From the NCBI GenBank assembly GCA_947592005.1, contig CANQDJ010000002.1:1-64000 (forward strand): a DNA stretch of 64,000 bases, given 5' to 3'. Position numbers and translations under genes: made by a program. The notes beneath the pieces are model-generated. The model did not search any database. It was not told the origin of the DNA and worked only from the letters and a program-made list of their open reading frames with translations. Shown one piece after another: positions 1 to 10,111 of the stretch. The DNA comes from an uncultured Anaeroplasma sp. (GTDB lineage Bacteria; Bacillota_I; Bacilli_A; Acholeplasmatales; Anaeroplasmataceae). Numbering within the stretch: position 1 is the stretch's first letter; each line of letters starts with the position of its first letter.

Positions 1-40
1 ATAAAGGAAATTATATACGTAGTATATAAAATCCTTAAAA

Positions 41-127
41 TTACCATAATATTGGCCATACAAGTGTCGAAAACCCGGATAAAAATAAAATAAAAATAGA
101 AAAAATCAATACAATTATTTTTTTCAT
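41..127 (-). CDS. Short hydrophobic peptide ORF (MKKIIVLIFSIFILFLSGFSTLVWPILW), candidate signalling peptide
   Basis: 28-codon ORF with AGGGGG ~8 nt upstream of the ATG; Lys-rich N-terminus then hydrophobic core; divergent from an AgrA/AgrC-like pair. Not in the supplied ORF track. Confidence 0.4.
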   Translation of the reverse strand: MKKIIVLIFSIFILFLSGFSTLVWPILW

Positions 128-292
128 TTCATTATCCCCCTTGTTTTTCACTTACATAAATTATACACTATTAAACAAAAAAATGTCGTTCATTGTAAAA
201 AAATCTGCTTTTTTTGTAATATTATATTATAAAAAACCATTTTTTTTAGAGTATAATATAAATAATATGATATAATAAAGAAGGTGCCAGAA

Positions 293-1006
293 ATGGAATT
301 TTTAATATTGGACGATAATGTAGACGCTTTAGCCAATTTAACAACTGAACTCTTGTCTATACAAAAAGATTATGAAATCCGTACCTATACCGATCCGGAA
401 AATTTCAAAAGAGAAGTTAAAATCAAAAATAAAACAATCCTATTCATCGACATTTTTATGCCAAAAGAAAGCGGAATTGACGTCGCCAATGAAATCTTAG
501 AAAAATTCCCGAATATTCCTATTATATTTTTCAGTGGGCAACCGAAAAACACCTTCGATGTATATGACGCAAGGCATATTTATTTTTTAGAAAAACCATT
601 TGATAAAGATAAACTGCAAAAAGCGATTCAAGTGGCTTCTGCCCAATTAACACATTCTTTATTTATTTATAAAAAAAGTAAAAGAGAACTTTCTATACCT
701 ATGGATAAAATTATCTACTTCGAATCTCTTGGTCGAAAAATAAAAATTGTCACCACAGGGAAAGAATCCGATATATTTTATTCTAAATTAAATGAAATAG
801 AAAAACAAATCGTTCCTCCATTTAAAAGAATCAGTCAAAGTTATATCATCAATCCAATTTTTATAAAAAAAATAGAAGGATATAAAATAACTTTGAAAAA
901 AACAGAACTCAGAGAAGACGATAAAAACAAAAATTCAAACGAGATTATATTATATATGACTCCGAAATATAAGGACGCTTTTAAAGATGATTATTTTAAT
1001 GACTAG
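293..1006 (+). CDS. LytTR-family response regulator (receiver + LytTR DNA-binding domain)
   Basis: N-terminal receiver (ILDDN, FIDIFMPKESGIDV, FLEKPF), C-terminal LytTR pattern (IYFESLGRKIKI...FKRISQSYIIN). ATG at 293 has AAGAAGG upstream; the tracked start at 284 is GTG. Confidence 0.88.
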   Translation: MEFLILDDNVDALANLTTELLSIQKDYEIRTYTDPENFKREVKIKNKTILFIDIFMPKESGIDVANEILEKFPNIPIIFFSGQPKNTFDVYDARHIYFLEKPFDKDKLQKAIQVASAQLTHSLFIYKKSKRELSIPMDKIIYFESLGRKIKIVTTGKESDIFYSKLNEIEKQIVPPFKRISQSYIINPIFIKKIEGYKITLKKTELREDDKNKNSNEIILYMTPKYKDAFKDDYFND

Positions 1007-2219
1007 CCTGTATTACCTATTTTTAATTCTTTTATATCTATTTGTTTTCGGTTTCTTAAAAAATAAGAAATCTCTTCTTTTATTCATCATCTTTTTTATC
1101 TTAGGCTATTTATTTACTAATCTTTGTATCAGCTTTCAATGGATTCTTCCTATATCTTTTATTTTCTCCTGCGTCCTTTTCGGACTCGGATTTACAACAA
1201 AAGATAAAAGAAGTTTCTTTTTTATTCTAACCCCAATTCTTTTAGATTACCTATCCAAATTCTTAATTATGAACATATTCTCTCTTTCTTGGGAAGAGGT
1301 TTTCCAAAACACCTATTATTATTTTACTTCTTATCTTTACGTGTTGGAAATCTTTTTTACAATATGTGTGTTTTCTTTATATTATTTTTTCAAAAAATTC
1401 AAAAAAGAAAAAGAAACCAACGCCTTTTTACTTCTTTATCTTTTAATATCCTTCGTAGAAATTTTAACATTCTTTATTATAAACTATAAATTGATTGATA
1501 TAGTATTTATAAATCAAAAATACTACTCTTCATTAATCTTTTTTAATTGCTTATTGATTATTCTCTTTCTTCTTTCTTTGGGCTTATGTATGATACTTCA
1601 AAAACTAACTCTGAAAAAAGTCCAAACCATCAACGAATATAAAGAACAAATTCTCGTTAATCAATTTAAAGATTTATATATCGAAAAACAAAATAAATTA
1701 TTTAAAATCCGCCACGATATCACCAATATGATAGAAACACTTAAAACATATAAAAACACCATATCCGAAGAAATCGCCGAAGATTTAACCAAAAAACTTC
1801 ACGATACCGATGATATCTATTATACAGATAACGAACTATTAAATGCGATTTTAGTAAATAAAATACATTACGCCAAATCTTTACAAATTGAAACAACCAT
1901 AGATGTTCATATTAAAGAAGAAATTCCTTTATCCAATTCCGAAATTATCTCTCTCTTTACCAATTTATTGGATAACGCCATTCACGCAAGCAGTTCTGCC
2001 GATATAAAAAAAATACATTTGGATATTTATCAAGAAAATCAAGAATTACAAATCCAAATCAAAAACACAACTTCCTATTCACCAAAAGAAAAAAAGAAAT
2101 CTCCTTATCATGGTTTCGGATTAAAAATAATCAAAGAAATCATCCACAACCATAAAGGAAAAATCGACATTACCCCAATCGATTCCGATTTTATCATACA
2201 AATTATAATTCCTTGTTAA
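987..2219 (+). CDS. AgrC-like GHKL sensor histidine kinase
   Basis: About six N-terminal TM segments, RHDITNMIETL phosphoacceptor region, LFTNLLDNAIHAS N-box, GFGLKIIKEI G-box; overlaps the regulator gene. Confidence 0.85.
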   Translation: MIILMTSLYYLFLILLYLFVFGFLKNKKSLLLFIIFFILGYLFTNLCISFQWILPISFIFSCVLFGLGFTTKDKRSFFFILTPILLDYLSKFLIMNIFSLSWEEVFQNTYYYFTSYLYVLEIFFTICVFSLYYFFKKFKKEKETNAFLLLYLLISFVEILTFFIINYKLIDIVFINQKYYSSLIFFNCLLIILFLLSLGLCMILQKLTLKKVQTINEYKEQILVNQFKDLYIEKQNKLFKIRHDITNMIETLKTYKNTISEEIAEDLTKKLHDTDDIYYTDNELLNAILVNKIHYAKSLQIETTIDVHIKEEIPLSNSEIISLFTNLLDNAIHASSSADIKKIHLDIYQENQELQIQIKNTTSYSPKEKKKSPYHGFGLKIIKEIIHNHKGKIDITPIDSDFIIQIIIPC

Positions 2220-2227
2220 AAATATAA

Positions 2228-2274
2228 GAGGCTGTGAACCCTTTCTTTTTAAAAGTTAGGTTTTTCACAACCTC
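2228..2274. terminator. Bidirectional rho-independent terminator between convergent genes
   Basis: GAGGCTGTGAA ... TTCACAACCTC inverted repeat between convergent CDSs. Confidence 0.6.
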
Positions 2275-2280
2275 TATATT

Positions 2281-3129
2281 TTATTCCTCTTTTACCATAT
2301 ATAAAATACCGATTGTACCCTTACCACAATGAGAAGATATTACACACCCCGCTACCGTACAAATAATATCTACTCCTTCAAATTCTTTCTTTAAAATATT
2401 ATAAATATACTCACAATAATCAAAAGCCAAAGAATGCGTAATCAATATATGATCCAAATCCAATCTTGGTTTATCTTCTATAATTTGTTTAATCATACTA
2501 TCTAACGCAATCTTCATTTTACCAATCGGTTTCTTTTGAACGTGCATTTTACCATCTCTTACAGCGATAATCGGTTTTATTTTTAATAGCGTTCCAAATA
2601 ATTTAGCCATACCGGAACACCTTCCACCCTTATACAAATAATCCATTTTCTCGATGGCAAACTGTGATAAAACCCTTTTCGAATCTTCCGTCAAGCGTTT
2701 AGCAATTTCTTTCGCGTCTACTCCCTCATCTCTATATTTACAAGCCTTCAACAAAAGAAGTCCTATTCCTGTCGATAAATTCATAGAATCAACAATAAAA
2801 ATCTTATCTTCTTGTATCTCCTTTGCCGCCAAAATCGCATTTTCATACGTCCGACTCATTTGTTTGGATATACCCGTAAAAATAATTTCATACCCCAAAT
2901 CTATATATTTTTTAAATACTTCTTCAAAAGTAGACACAGGAATCGCCGCTGTTTTGGGAAGTTCTCCTTTTTCATTTACCAATTCATATAAACGTTCTGT
3001 CGTTATATCTACACCATCTAAATAAGAAGAATCGGAAAAATTAACAGAAAGAGGAATAACCTCAATATCCAATCTTTCAATTATTTCCTTACTTAAATCA
3101 TTGGTAGAATCGGTTATTATTTTTACCAT
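2281..3129 (-). CDS. DegV family protein (fatty-acid binding)
   Basis: MVKIITDSTNDLSKEI..., ISKQMSRTYENA, GIGLLLLKAC, YLYKGGRCS motifs. Confidence 0.92.
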   Translation of the reverse strand: MVKIITDSTNDLSKEIIERLDIEVIPLSVNFSDSSYLDGVDITTERLYELVNEKGELPKTAAIPVSTFEEVFKKYIDLGYEIIFTGISKQMSRTYENAILAAKEIQEDKIFIVDSMNLSTGIGLLLLKACKYRDEGVDAKEIAKRLTEDSKRVLSQFAIEKMDYLYKGGRCSGMAKLFGTLLKIKPIIAVRDGKMHVQKKPIGKMKIALDSMIKQIIEDKPRLDLDHILITHSLAFDYCEYIYNILKKEFEGVDIICTVAGCVISSHCGKGTIGILYMVKEE

Positions 3130-3461
3130 TTACAACACCTCGTTTTTATTATACCCAATTTTTGTAAAAAATGCTAGATGTCATATTCACAACATATATT
3201 TGTTATAGTTATCTTAAGATAATTTCTTAATAGTTATATTTTGATTTTTTCCCATATATAACAACTCTTTCTATACCATCAGTTATCTTTAAATTGAAGA
3301 TTTAACACCCCATTTTATGGGTTAATCCCAAATTGAGGTGTTATATAATTCCATGAAAAGTGGCCTATTTTAAAAAAGCCAAATATTTAATGATTCTAGT
3401 TAAAAATATATCTTTATCTCAAATAAAATCATCAATACTTTAAAAAATTTAAATGTTGTAA

Positions 3462-3581
3462 ATGTTCAAGACAGATTCTTACAAGGGTGGATCCGTATTA
3501 AATGCTCTTGGTGACATATGTAAAATAAATCTTAAAAAATATTACCAACATAAAGAATTAAAAAGACATTATAATACGTAA
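3462..3581 (+). CDS. Small basic ORF (39 aa), uncertain
   Basis: MFKTDSYKGGSVLNALGDICKINLKKYYQHKELKRHYNT; no convincing Shine-Dalgarno. Confidence 0.15.
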   Translation: MFKTDSYKGGSVLNALGDICKINLKKYYQHKELKRHYNT

Positions 3582-3607
3582 AAATATACCACATTTTTTT
3601 ATAATGT

Positions 3608-3650
3608 AAAAGGAACAAAATGCTTTAGTTAAGCCTTTTTTGTTCCTTTT
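3608..3650. terminator. Strong rho-independent terminator
   Basis: AAAAGGAACAAAA ... TTTTGTTCCTTTTT long stem with U-tract. Confidence 0.65.
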
Positions 3651-3783
3651 TATACTTTATAACTGTCGAAACCGAGATTGTAAATATAATACCATATTTG
3701 TCAAATTATATCAAATAATAACACAATTAAATCAACAAAAAAAGACATACTTGAACGTATATCTTTTCCATTTAAATAGTATC

Positions 3784-4701
3784 TTAAATAATCGTTCTTC
3801 TAAAGAACATACCGATAATTCTCTTTACAGGTAAAACCATAATAAACGCATGAGAATCTACCTCATATACCACCTTTTTAGCATGTTCCAATTCATAAGA
3901 AGAAACGACCATAAACACATCGAATTTATTTTGATGTGTATAAGCCCCCTTAATATCTACAATCGAACAACCTCGATTAATCTGTTTAATAAGGGCATCA
4001 GACACCTCTTCCGCTTTATCCGTTATAATCTCTATTCGCAAGAAATTATAAGCCGTATGAATCTTATCCACCAAAACATTTAAAATGATAATAAAAATAA
4101 ACGTGTACAACGTATTTGCCCAATTCCCCTGCATAAAGCCTCCGGCAATGACCGCAAGTGCTATATTAAAAATCGTCGAAAATATACCGATAGAAACATT
4201 CTTTCTTAAATTAAACGCTTGTGCTAAAATATCTATTCCACCGGTAGATGTTCCGTATCTTAACGCAATTCCGACACCGACACCGCAAAACAACCCTGCG
4301 ATAATCGCCAAAAATAACTTATCTTGTTCCGGATCGATACCCAAATCAATATCCGGTACCCAACCCATTAAAAACAGCGATTGAACGGCCACAGATAATA
4401 TCGTATATAACACAAACTTAGGAGAAACTTTCATAAATCCGTATATACATAACGGAACATTTAAAATCAAAGTAAATACACCGATTGGAATTTCAATATC
4501 CGCTAATAAGAACAACCGATTCAATATCTGTCCCACTCCGGATAATCCAATACCTACCAAACCGGCAGGTTCCAAAAACCAAACAATCGATAATGAATAA
4601 ATAGACGCACTCAAAATAACGATAGAAATCCGAAAAACAATGTCTACTCCTTTTTTCTTTAGAAAAGGGATTTTCTTTTCTTCTTTTACTGCAGTATCCA
4701 T
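3784..4701 (-). CDS. YitT family membrane protein (DUF161/DUF2179)
   Basis: YSLSIVWFLEPAGLVGIGLSGVGQILNRLF, GTSTGGIDILAQ, C-terminal DUF2179-like region. Confidence 0.88.
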   Translation of the reverse strand: MDTAVKEEKKIPFLKKKGVDIVFRISIVILSASIYSLSIVWFLEPAGLVGIGLSGVGQILNRLFLLADIEIPIGVFTLILNVPLCIYGFMKVSPKFVLYTILSVAVQSLFLMGWVPDIDLGIDPEQDKLFLAIIAGLFCGVGVGIALRYGTSTGGIDILAQAFNLRKNVSIGIFSTIFNIALAVIAGGFMQGNWANTLYTFIFIIILNVLVDKIHTAYNFLRIEIITDKAEEVSDALIKQINRGCSIVDIKGAYTHQNKFDVFMVVSSYELEHAKKVVYEVDSHAFIMVLPVKRIIGMFFRRTII

Positions 4702-4702
4702 A

Positions 4703-6604
4703 TTATCTTACACTATCTCCGATATCTGCCTTTTGAATTTGAATCAATTCAAGATTTTCTCCATTTTCATTACTTGCGCACAACAACATACCATACGACT
4801 CAATCCCCCGCAAAACAATCGGTTTTAAATTACGAACAACAATAACCTTATACCCGATTAAATCTTTCGGATTATACTGCTTCGCAATACCGGATACAAT
4901 CTGTCGTTGTTCATCTTGCAAATCCACTTTAAACACCAAAAGTTTATCCGCTTTAGGGTGATAATCTGCCTCAACAATCTTACCAACCACCAAATCCAAC
5001 TTATCAAAATCGGTAATATCAATCAAAGGTTTATGTTCCTTAATCGGCTTATTTTCTTTTTGTTCTACTATTTTCATTACTTCTTCTACATCTAAACGCT
5101 TAAATAAAACCTCACACCCACAAACCGAATAAGACTTATGTTTACCGAAAGACAAATCCGTAAAATCCGTGCATTCCGTATTCAAACCATTATAAACTTT
5201 TACCGAAGTCTGTGGCATAATAGGTTCTAATAAAATCGCACTTATTCGAATCATTTCCAATAAATGATATAAAACATTCATTAAAACGTTTTTCTTCGCT
5301 TCCTCTTTTGCCAACACCCAAGGTGCCGTATCATCAATATACTTATTGGAAGCACGCAATAATTTCATAACCGCTTCAATACCTTCCGAAACTTTAAACC
5401 GATCCATACTTTCTTTGTAATTCTTAACCGTTTCTCCCGCAAGATTTTGTAAAGCGGAATCAAACTCCGTAGATTCATTTTGAACAATCGGTTCTTCCTT
5501 AAAATACTTCTTTACCATCGCCAAAGTTCGATTAACCAAATTCCCATATGTATTCGCCAAATCCGAATTGGATTTTTCACAAACCAATTCATACGTTATA
5601 TTTCCATCTTGAGCAAAAGGTATTTCGTGCAACACATAATACCTTACCGCATCTACACCGAATAACTCTACCAAATCATCGGCATAAATGACATTCCCTT
5701 TACTCTTACTCATCTTTCCATGATTCATTAAAATCCATGGGTGCCCAAATACTTGTTTCGGCAAAGGTAAATCCAATGCCATTAACATAATCGGCCAATA
5801 AATGGTATGGAATCGTAAAATATCTTTTCCTATCAAATGAACATCTGCCGGCCAATATTTATTATAGTTTTCTCCGGATTCTTCCATATGATAATCTATA
5901 CCGGTAATATAATTCATTAACGCATCAATCCAAACATAGATAACGTGCTTCGGATCAAATGATACGGGAATTCCCCATGTATATGATGTACGAGAAACAC
6001 ATAAATCGGGAAGGGGTTTAGATAAAAAGTTATTTATCATTTCATTTTTTCTTGATTCCGGTTGAATAAATTCGGGATTGGAATCTATATATTCCAAAAG
6101 CCGTTTTTGATACGGTTCCAATCTTAAAAAATAACATTCTTCTTTCGTAAGTTGCACCTTCGCACCGCAATCCGGACAACACCCATTCACTAAATCTTTT
6201 TCGGTAAAATACGATTCACACGCCACACAATAATGCCCTTCGTACATTCCCTTATAAATATCGCCCTTTTTATACAACTTTTCAAATGCCTTTTGTACTT
6301 CTATCTCATGTGGTTTATCGGTTGTGCGAATAAAATGATCATACTCGACATTCATTAACTTATATGTTTTTTTAATTTCTCCGGAAACTTGATCAACCAA
6401 TTCTTTCGGAGTTATCCCAAGAGATTCCGCCTTTTGTTGAATCTTTTGACCATGCTCGTCCGTTCCCGTTTGAAAATACGTATCAAATCCGTCCTTTTTC
6501 TTATACCGCACAATACTATCTGCCAAAATCGCTTCATATACATTCCCGATATGTGGTTTAGATGATGTATATGCAATTGCCGTTGTCAAATAGAATTTCT
6601 TCAT
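4703..6604 (-). CDS. metG: Methionyl-tRNA synthetase
   Basis: KPHIGNVYEA HIGH-like motif, KMSKSKGN, CVACES...CCPDCG zinc knuckle, C-terminal tRNA-binding domain. Confidence 0.96.
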   Translation of the reverse strand: MKKFYLTTAIAYTSSKPHIGNVYEAILADSIVRYKKKDGFDTYFQTGTDEHGQKIQQKAESLGITPKELVDQVSGEIKKTYKLMNVEYDHFIRTTDKPHEIEVQKAFEKLYKKGDIYKGMYEGHYCVACESYFTEKDLVNGCCPDCGAKVQLTKEECYFLRLEPYQKRLLEYIDSNPEFIQPESRKNEMINNFLSKPLPDLCVSRTSYTWGIPVSFDPKHVIYVWIDALMNYITGIDYHMEESGENYNKYWPADVHLIGKDILRFHTIYWPIMLMALDLPLPKQVFGHPWILMNHGKMSKSKGNVIYADDLVELFGVDAVRYYVLHEIPFAQDGNITYELVCEKSNSDLANTYGNLVNRTLAMVKKYFKEEPIVQNESTEFDSALQNLAGETVKNYKESMDRFKVSEGIEAVMKLLRASNKYIDDTAPWVLAKEEAKKNVLMNVLYHLLEMIRISAILLEPIMPQTSVKVYNGLNTECTDFTDLSFGKHKSYSVCGCEVLFKRLDVEEVMKIVEQKENKPIKEHKPLIDITDFDKLDLVVGKIVEADYHPKADKLLVFKVDLQDEQRQIVSGIAKQYNPKDLIGYKVIVVRNLKPIVLRGIESYGMLLCASNENGENLELIQIQKADIGDSVR

Positions 6605-6727
6605 AAAACCATCTCCTTATAATTCTAACCCATTATAGCAAATAACTATTAAATAATCAATTCAATACAACATACTCTTATATAAAAATACCTTCATACG
6701 ACATCGTCTACAAAGGCATTCCCATTC

Positions 6728-7261
6728 TTATAATCTTTTCTCTTCTTTCAACTTGCTCATCAACAAAATCAAATTATCTTCCAATTCTTTGGCTCTATCC
6801 GTTTCCTCATTCTCCAAATGAAGTGTTCCGTCTTTTTCCCGAATCAATTCAATGGAATAATATCCCACACAACTTCCATTCTTAATCGCGATAAAAAAAG
6901 GAATATGAATCTTAGGAATCAACGTATCAACAACCAATTCAGGAGATTTAAACTTAATTTTCTCTACCAACGCATAATATTTTAATTTAACCTCCAACGT
7001 TCCGCATCTTCGCAAATCGTCTACTTCTTTAAAAATATTTTCAAATCGAGTGTCATAATTATAAATGACATCTAAGCCCTGTTTTTTTCCTAATTCATTC
7101 ACTTTATCTATTATTGCCTGACAATTTGGACACCATGGCCCGCCAATATAAACCAATCCTGTTTCAAAACCATCTAACAAATGAATCAATTCATCGTAAG
7201 AAATTTCTTTAAAAAGATGATTCTCATCATTCAGATACTGATACTCCAAACAGTAATCCAT
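6728..7261 (-). CDS. Thioredoxin-fold protein
   Basis: LVYIGGPWCPNCQAII CxxC active-site motif. Confidence 0.6.
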   Translation of the reverse strand: MDYCLEYQYLNDENHLFKEISYDELIHLLDGFETGLVYIGGPWCPNCQAIIDKVNELGKKQGLDVIYNYDTRFENIFKEVDDLRRCGTLEVKLKYYALVEKIKFKSPELVVDTLIPKIHIPFFIAIKNGSCVGYYSIELIREKDGTLHLENEETDRAKELEDNLILLMSKLKEEKRL

Positions 7262-7267
7262 ACTATC

Positions 7268-8113
7268 TTACTCCTTATTTTTATACTTAATATATTCTTT
7301 ATATAACTCTTTTCTATCCTTGTTACATAGCCTTGCGGTTTCCTTAATCGCTTCATTCGGCTTATACCCCAAAGATAAAAATTCTTCAATCTGTTCTATC
7401 GGATTTACGGAATCTTTGCCTTGTTCTTTATATCCTTCTACCAACAAAACCATTTCGCCTTTTATCGAATCGATTTTCAATACCTCTTCTATCGTTCCCC
7501 GAATAAATTCCTCATACGTTTTCGTCAACTCTCTCGCTATACAAACATTTCGATTTCCCAAAACCACCAACATATCATTCAACGTTTCAAAAATACGGTG
7601 TGGGGCTTCATAAAAAACCAACGTATGCGGATAATATTTCAATTCCTTCAATTCCTCGATTCGTTTGGATTGTTTGCTGTTCAAAAATCCATAAAATTGA
7701 TAAGGCATCACCGGAAAACCGGAAGCAATCAACGCACTGATACCGGCAGATGCTCCGGGAATAGTAGAAACCGCAATATGATGTTCTACCGCCGATTTGA
7801 CAATTTTATACCCCGGATCGGAAATAACCGGCAACCCCGCATCGGAAATTACAGCGATTTTCTTTCCGGATAGTAATTCATTTATAATTTGTTCGGTTTT
7901 AAGTTCTTCATTAAATTCATGATAACTTTCCAATAAGGTATGTATTTCATACTTATGTAAAAGAATAATAGAATTTCTTGTATCTTCCGCATAAATTTTA
8001 TCAACGGTTTTTAAAATATTTACCGCCCGATACGTCATATCTTCCAAATTCCCTATCGGTGTCGCAACCAAATATAAAATACCGCCGTCTTGATTAAAAC
8101 TTCGTATTCTCAT
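7268..8113 (-). CDS. rsmI: 16S rRNA (cytidine1402-2'-O)-methyltransferase
   Basis: LYLVATPIGNLEDMTYRAVNIL, AEDTRNS, ISDAGLPVISDPG motifs. Confidence 0.95.
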   Translation of the reverse strand: MRIRSFNQDGGILYLVATPIGNLEDMTYRAVNILKTVDKIYAEDTRNSIILLHKYEIHTLLESYHEFNEELKTEQIINELLSGKKIAVISDAGLPVISDPGYKIVKSAVEHHIAVSTIPGASAGISALIASGFPVMPYQFYGFLNSKQSKRIEELKELKYYPHTLVFYEAPHRIFETLNDMLVVLGNRNVCIARELTKTYEEFIRGTIEEVLKIDSIKGEMVLLVEGYKEQGKDSVNPIEQIEEFLSLGYKPNEAIKETARLCNKDRKELYKEYIKYKNKE

Positions 8114-8520
8114 TAGTTTTTAATAATACGAATAGCCTTTTCTCTTAAATCTCTTTCAGCATAAACAATCGAAATCAATTCTCTTCTCTTCTCTGCCGAA
8201 ATTTCGAATTTCTTTTGAATTTCCTCTAAGAACAATAACTCCGAAGTATTATACAAATCATCTTCCATAGAAATCGTAACCAAATTCAAATAAACCACAT
8301 TTTTTACAACTTGATTCGAATTTTGGAAAAAAGTAATTGTATTTTCAATCGTATCTGTCAAACGAAAAGAATATTCTTCTCTTACAGCGTCCAATTCAGC
8401 AATCATTTTTGTCAAAATCCGTTTTTCCACATCATTGGGTTCTCCGTCAATGTCAACCATATAGATTGCCAAATCCAAAAACTTCAACATTTCTTTTTTG
8501 TTTAATAAACTTAAAAACAT
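8113..8520 (-). CDS. TerB-like helical protein
   Basis: FLDLAIYMVDIDGEPNDVEKRIL resembles the TerB metal-binding helix-turn pattern. Confidence 0.5.
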   Translation of the reverse strand: MFLSLLNKKEMLKFLDLAIYMVDIDGEPNDVEKRILTKMIAELDAVREEYSFRLTDTIENTITFFQNSNQVVKNVVYLNLVTISMEDDLYNTSELLFLEEIQKKFEISAEKRRELISIVYAERDLREKAIRIIKN

Positions 8521-8526
8521 ATCCCT

Positions 8527-9258
8527 TTACTCCCTTTCATTATTATATATTTTTAAAATCCGATCCGTCCATTTATCTTCCTCCGTATATACATACAACG
8601 GAGGCAAAACACGCAAACCGGTTTTACTGCCATCTTTAATTCCTTCGATTAAAATATGATTACATTCCTTATTCGGCTTAGGATAAACAAACTGTAACCG
8701 TTTTGGTTCAATATGATATTTTCGAAACAACTCTAAAATTTCCAACAATCGTTGCGGACGATGAACCAACGCAAACCGCCCTTTCGGATTCAACAATCCC
8801 GACGCCTCACATACAATATCTTCCAAACTTGCCAAAATCTCATGTCTGGCTATCGCTTTTGCATCATTCGGATTAATCTGATGTTTTCCCAAAGGAAAGA
8901 ACGGCGGATTACAAGTTACTAAATCAAAAGAATGTCCGATTTCTTTATGAATGTTCTTTAAATTCTTACATATCATTTGAATCCGATCTTCCAATCCATT
9001 CTCTTTAATAGACATTACCGCCAAATCAAAAGAATGTTTTTGAACTTCTACACCGATAATCTTCGCTTTGGTTCGTAAAGACAAATACAACGGAATTGGT
9101 GCGTTTCCGCAACATAAATCACAAATCTTCTTTGTTCGAGCCGTTATACCTGCAAAATCCGCCAACAATATCGAATCCAAAGAAAAATTAAATCCGTCCG
9201 TATCTTGATAAATTCGGATTCCTTCTTTTGCCAATAATTCATTGCAAACTATCGGCAT
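8527..9258 (-). CDS. tRNA1(Val) (adenine37-N6)-methyltransferase-like
   Basis: ICDLCCGNAPIPLYLS SAM motif, VTCNPPFF N6-MTase motif. Confidence 0.87.
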   Translation of the reverse strand: MPIVCNELLAKEGIRIYQDTDGFNFSLDSILLADFAGITARTKKICDLCCGNAPIPLYLSLRTKAKIIGVEVQKHSFDLAVMSIKENGLEDRIQMICKNLKNIHKEIGHSFDLVTCNPPFFPLGKHQINPNDAKAIARHEILASLEDIVCEASGLLNPKGRFALVHRPQRLLEILELFRKYHIEPKRLQFVYPKPNKECNHILIEGIKDGSKTGLRVLPPLYVYTEEDKWTDRILKIYNNERE

Positions 9259-10099
9259 CGTCGATTTCCTCTTCCACCGGCTTGTTCTTATTCATAGACG
9301 GAACAAACTTTACATCGTCTAACTTCAAATACCCGAATTTATTTTCCTCGTTCACATATTTTACTTTAAGATTTCGATTCAATACATCACAAGCCAATAC
9401 CTTAGCCGGCCCATCTTCCGTTTCAACAATATCTCCTACGTCCGGAGCGTATTTTCTAAACTCCGTATAAACATCGTTTTCATAATTAATACAACATAAT
9501 AACTTACCACAATTTCCACTTATTTTTACCGGATTCAAAGATAAATTTTGATTCTTCGCCATTTTAACGGAAACATTATCGAATTGCGTAATAAACGTTT
9601 GACAACAAACAATCAACCCACAAGGCCCTATACCGCCAAACACCTTCGCACCATCTCGAGAACCTACTTGCCGTAATTCGATTCTTGTATGAAATTCTTC
9701 CGCCAAATCTTTTACCAATTCTCGAAAATCCACTCTTCCTTCCGCTTCAAAATAAATAATCAATTTAGATTTATCCAGCGTATATTCCGCTTCCAAAATT
9801 TTCATTTCCAACGCATTTTTCTTCGCATAAAACTTCGTTTTAGCAATAATATTCGGCTCTTCCGTTTTATTCTTTTCATACGTTTTACAATCTTCCAAAG
9901 TAGCCAATCGAACAATATCTTTTAATTCCGAAGTCAAATCCTCTGTTTTTAATTCAAAAACATCGCCAACACAAAACCCAAGTTCTATCCCTCGAATCGT
10001 ATTTACGATAACTGAACTCCCGTCTTTTACTTCCAATCCTGCCGTTCCGAAATAATATCGTTTTCCCAAAGGCTTAAATTGAACTCGTATTGCCTTCAT
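9239..10099 (-). CDS. ricT: PSP1 domain protein (RicT/YaaT-like)
   Basis: RVQFKPLGKRYYF, RQVGSRDGAKVFGGIGPCGLIVCC, SGNCGKLLCC. Confidence 0.88.
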   Translation of the reverse strand: MKAIRVQFKPLGKRYYFGTAGLEVKDGSSVIVNTIRGIELGFCVGDVFELKTEDLTSELKDIVRLATLEDCKTYEKNKTEEPNIIAKTKFYAKKNALEMKILEAEYTLDKSKLIIYFEAEGRVDFRELVKDLAEEFHTRIELRQVGSRDGAKVFGGIGPCGLIVCCQTFITQFDNVSVKMAKNQNLSLNPVKISGNCGKLLCCINYENDVYTEFRKYAPDVGDIVETEDGPAKVLACDVLNRNLKVKYVNEENKFGYLKLDDVKFVPSMNKNKPVEEEIDDADSLQ

Positions 10100-10111
10100 T
10101 TTACCACCAAC

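Noticed and set aside
1289-1489. 66-aa ORF inside the histidine kinase gene, and the many other short ORFs opposite or inside long CDSs
   Set aside because: Overlap clearly conserved genes and have no recognisable domain or SD.
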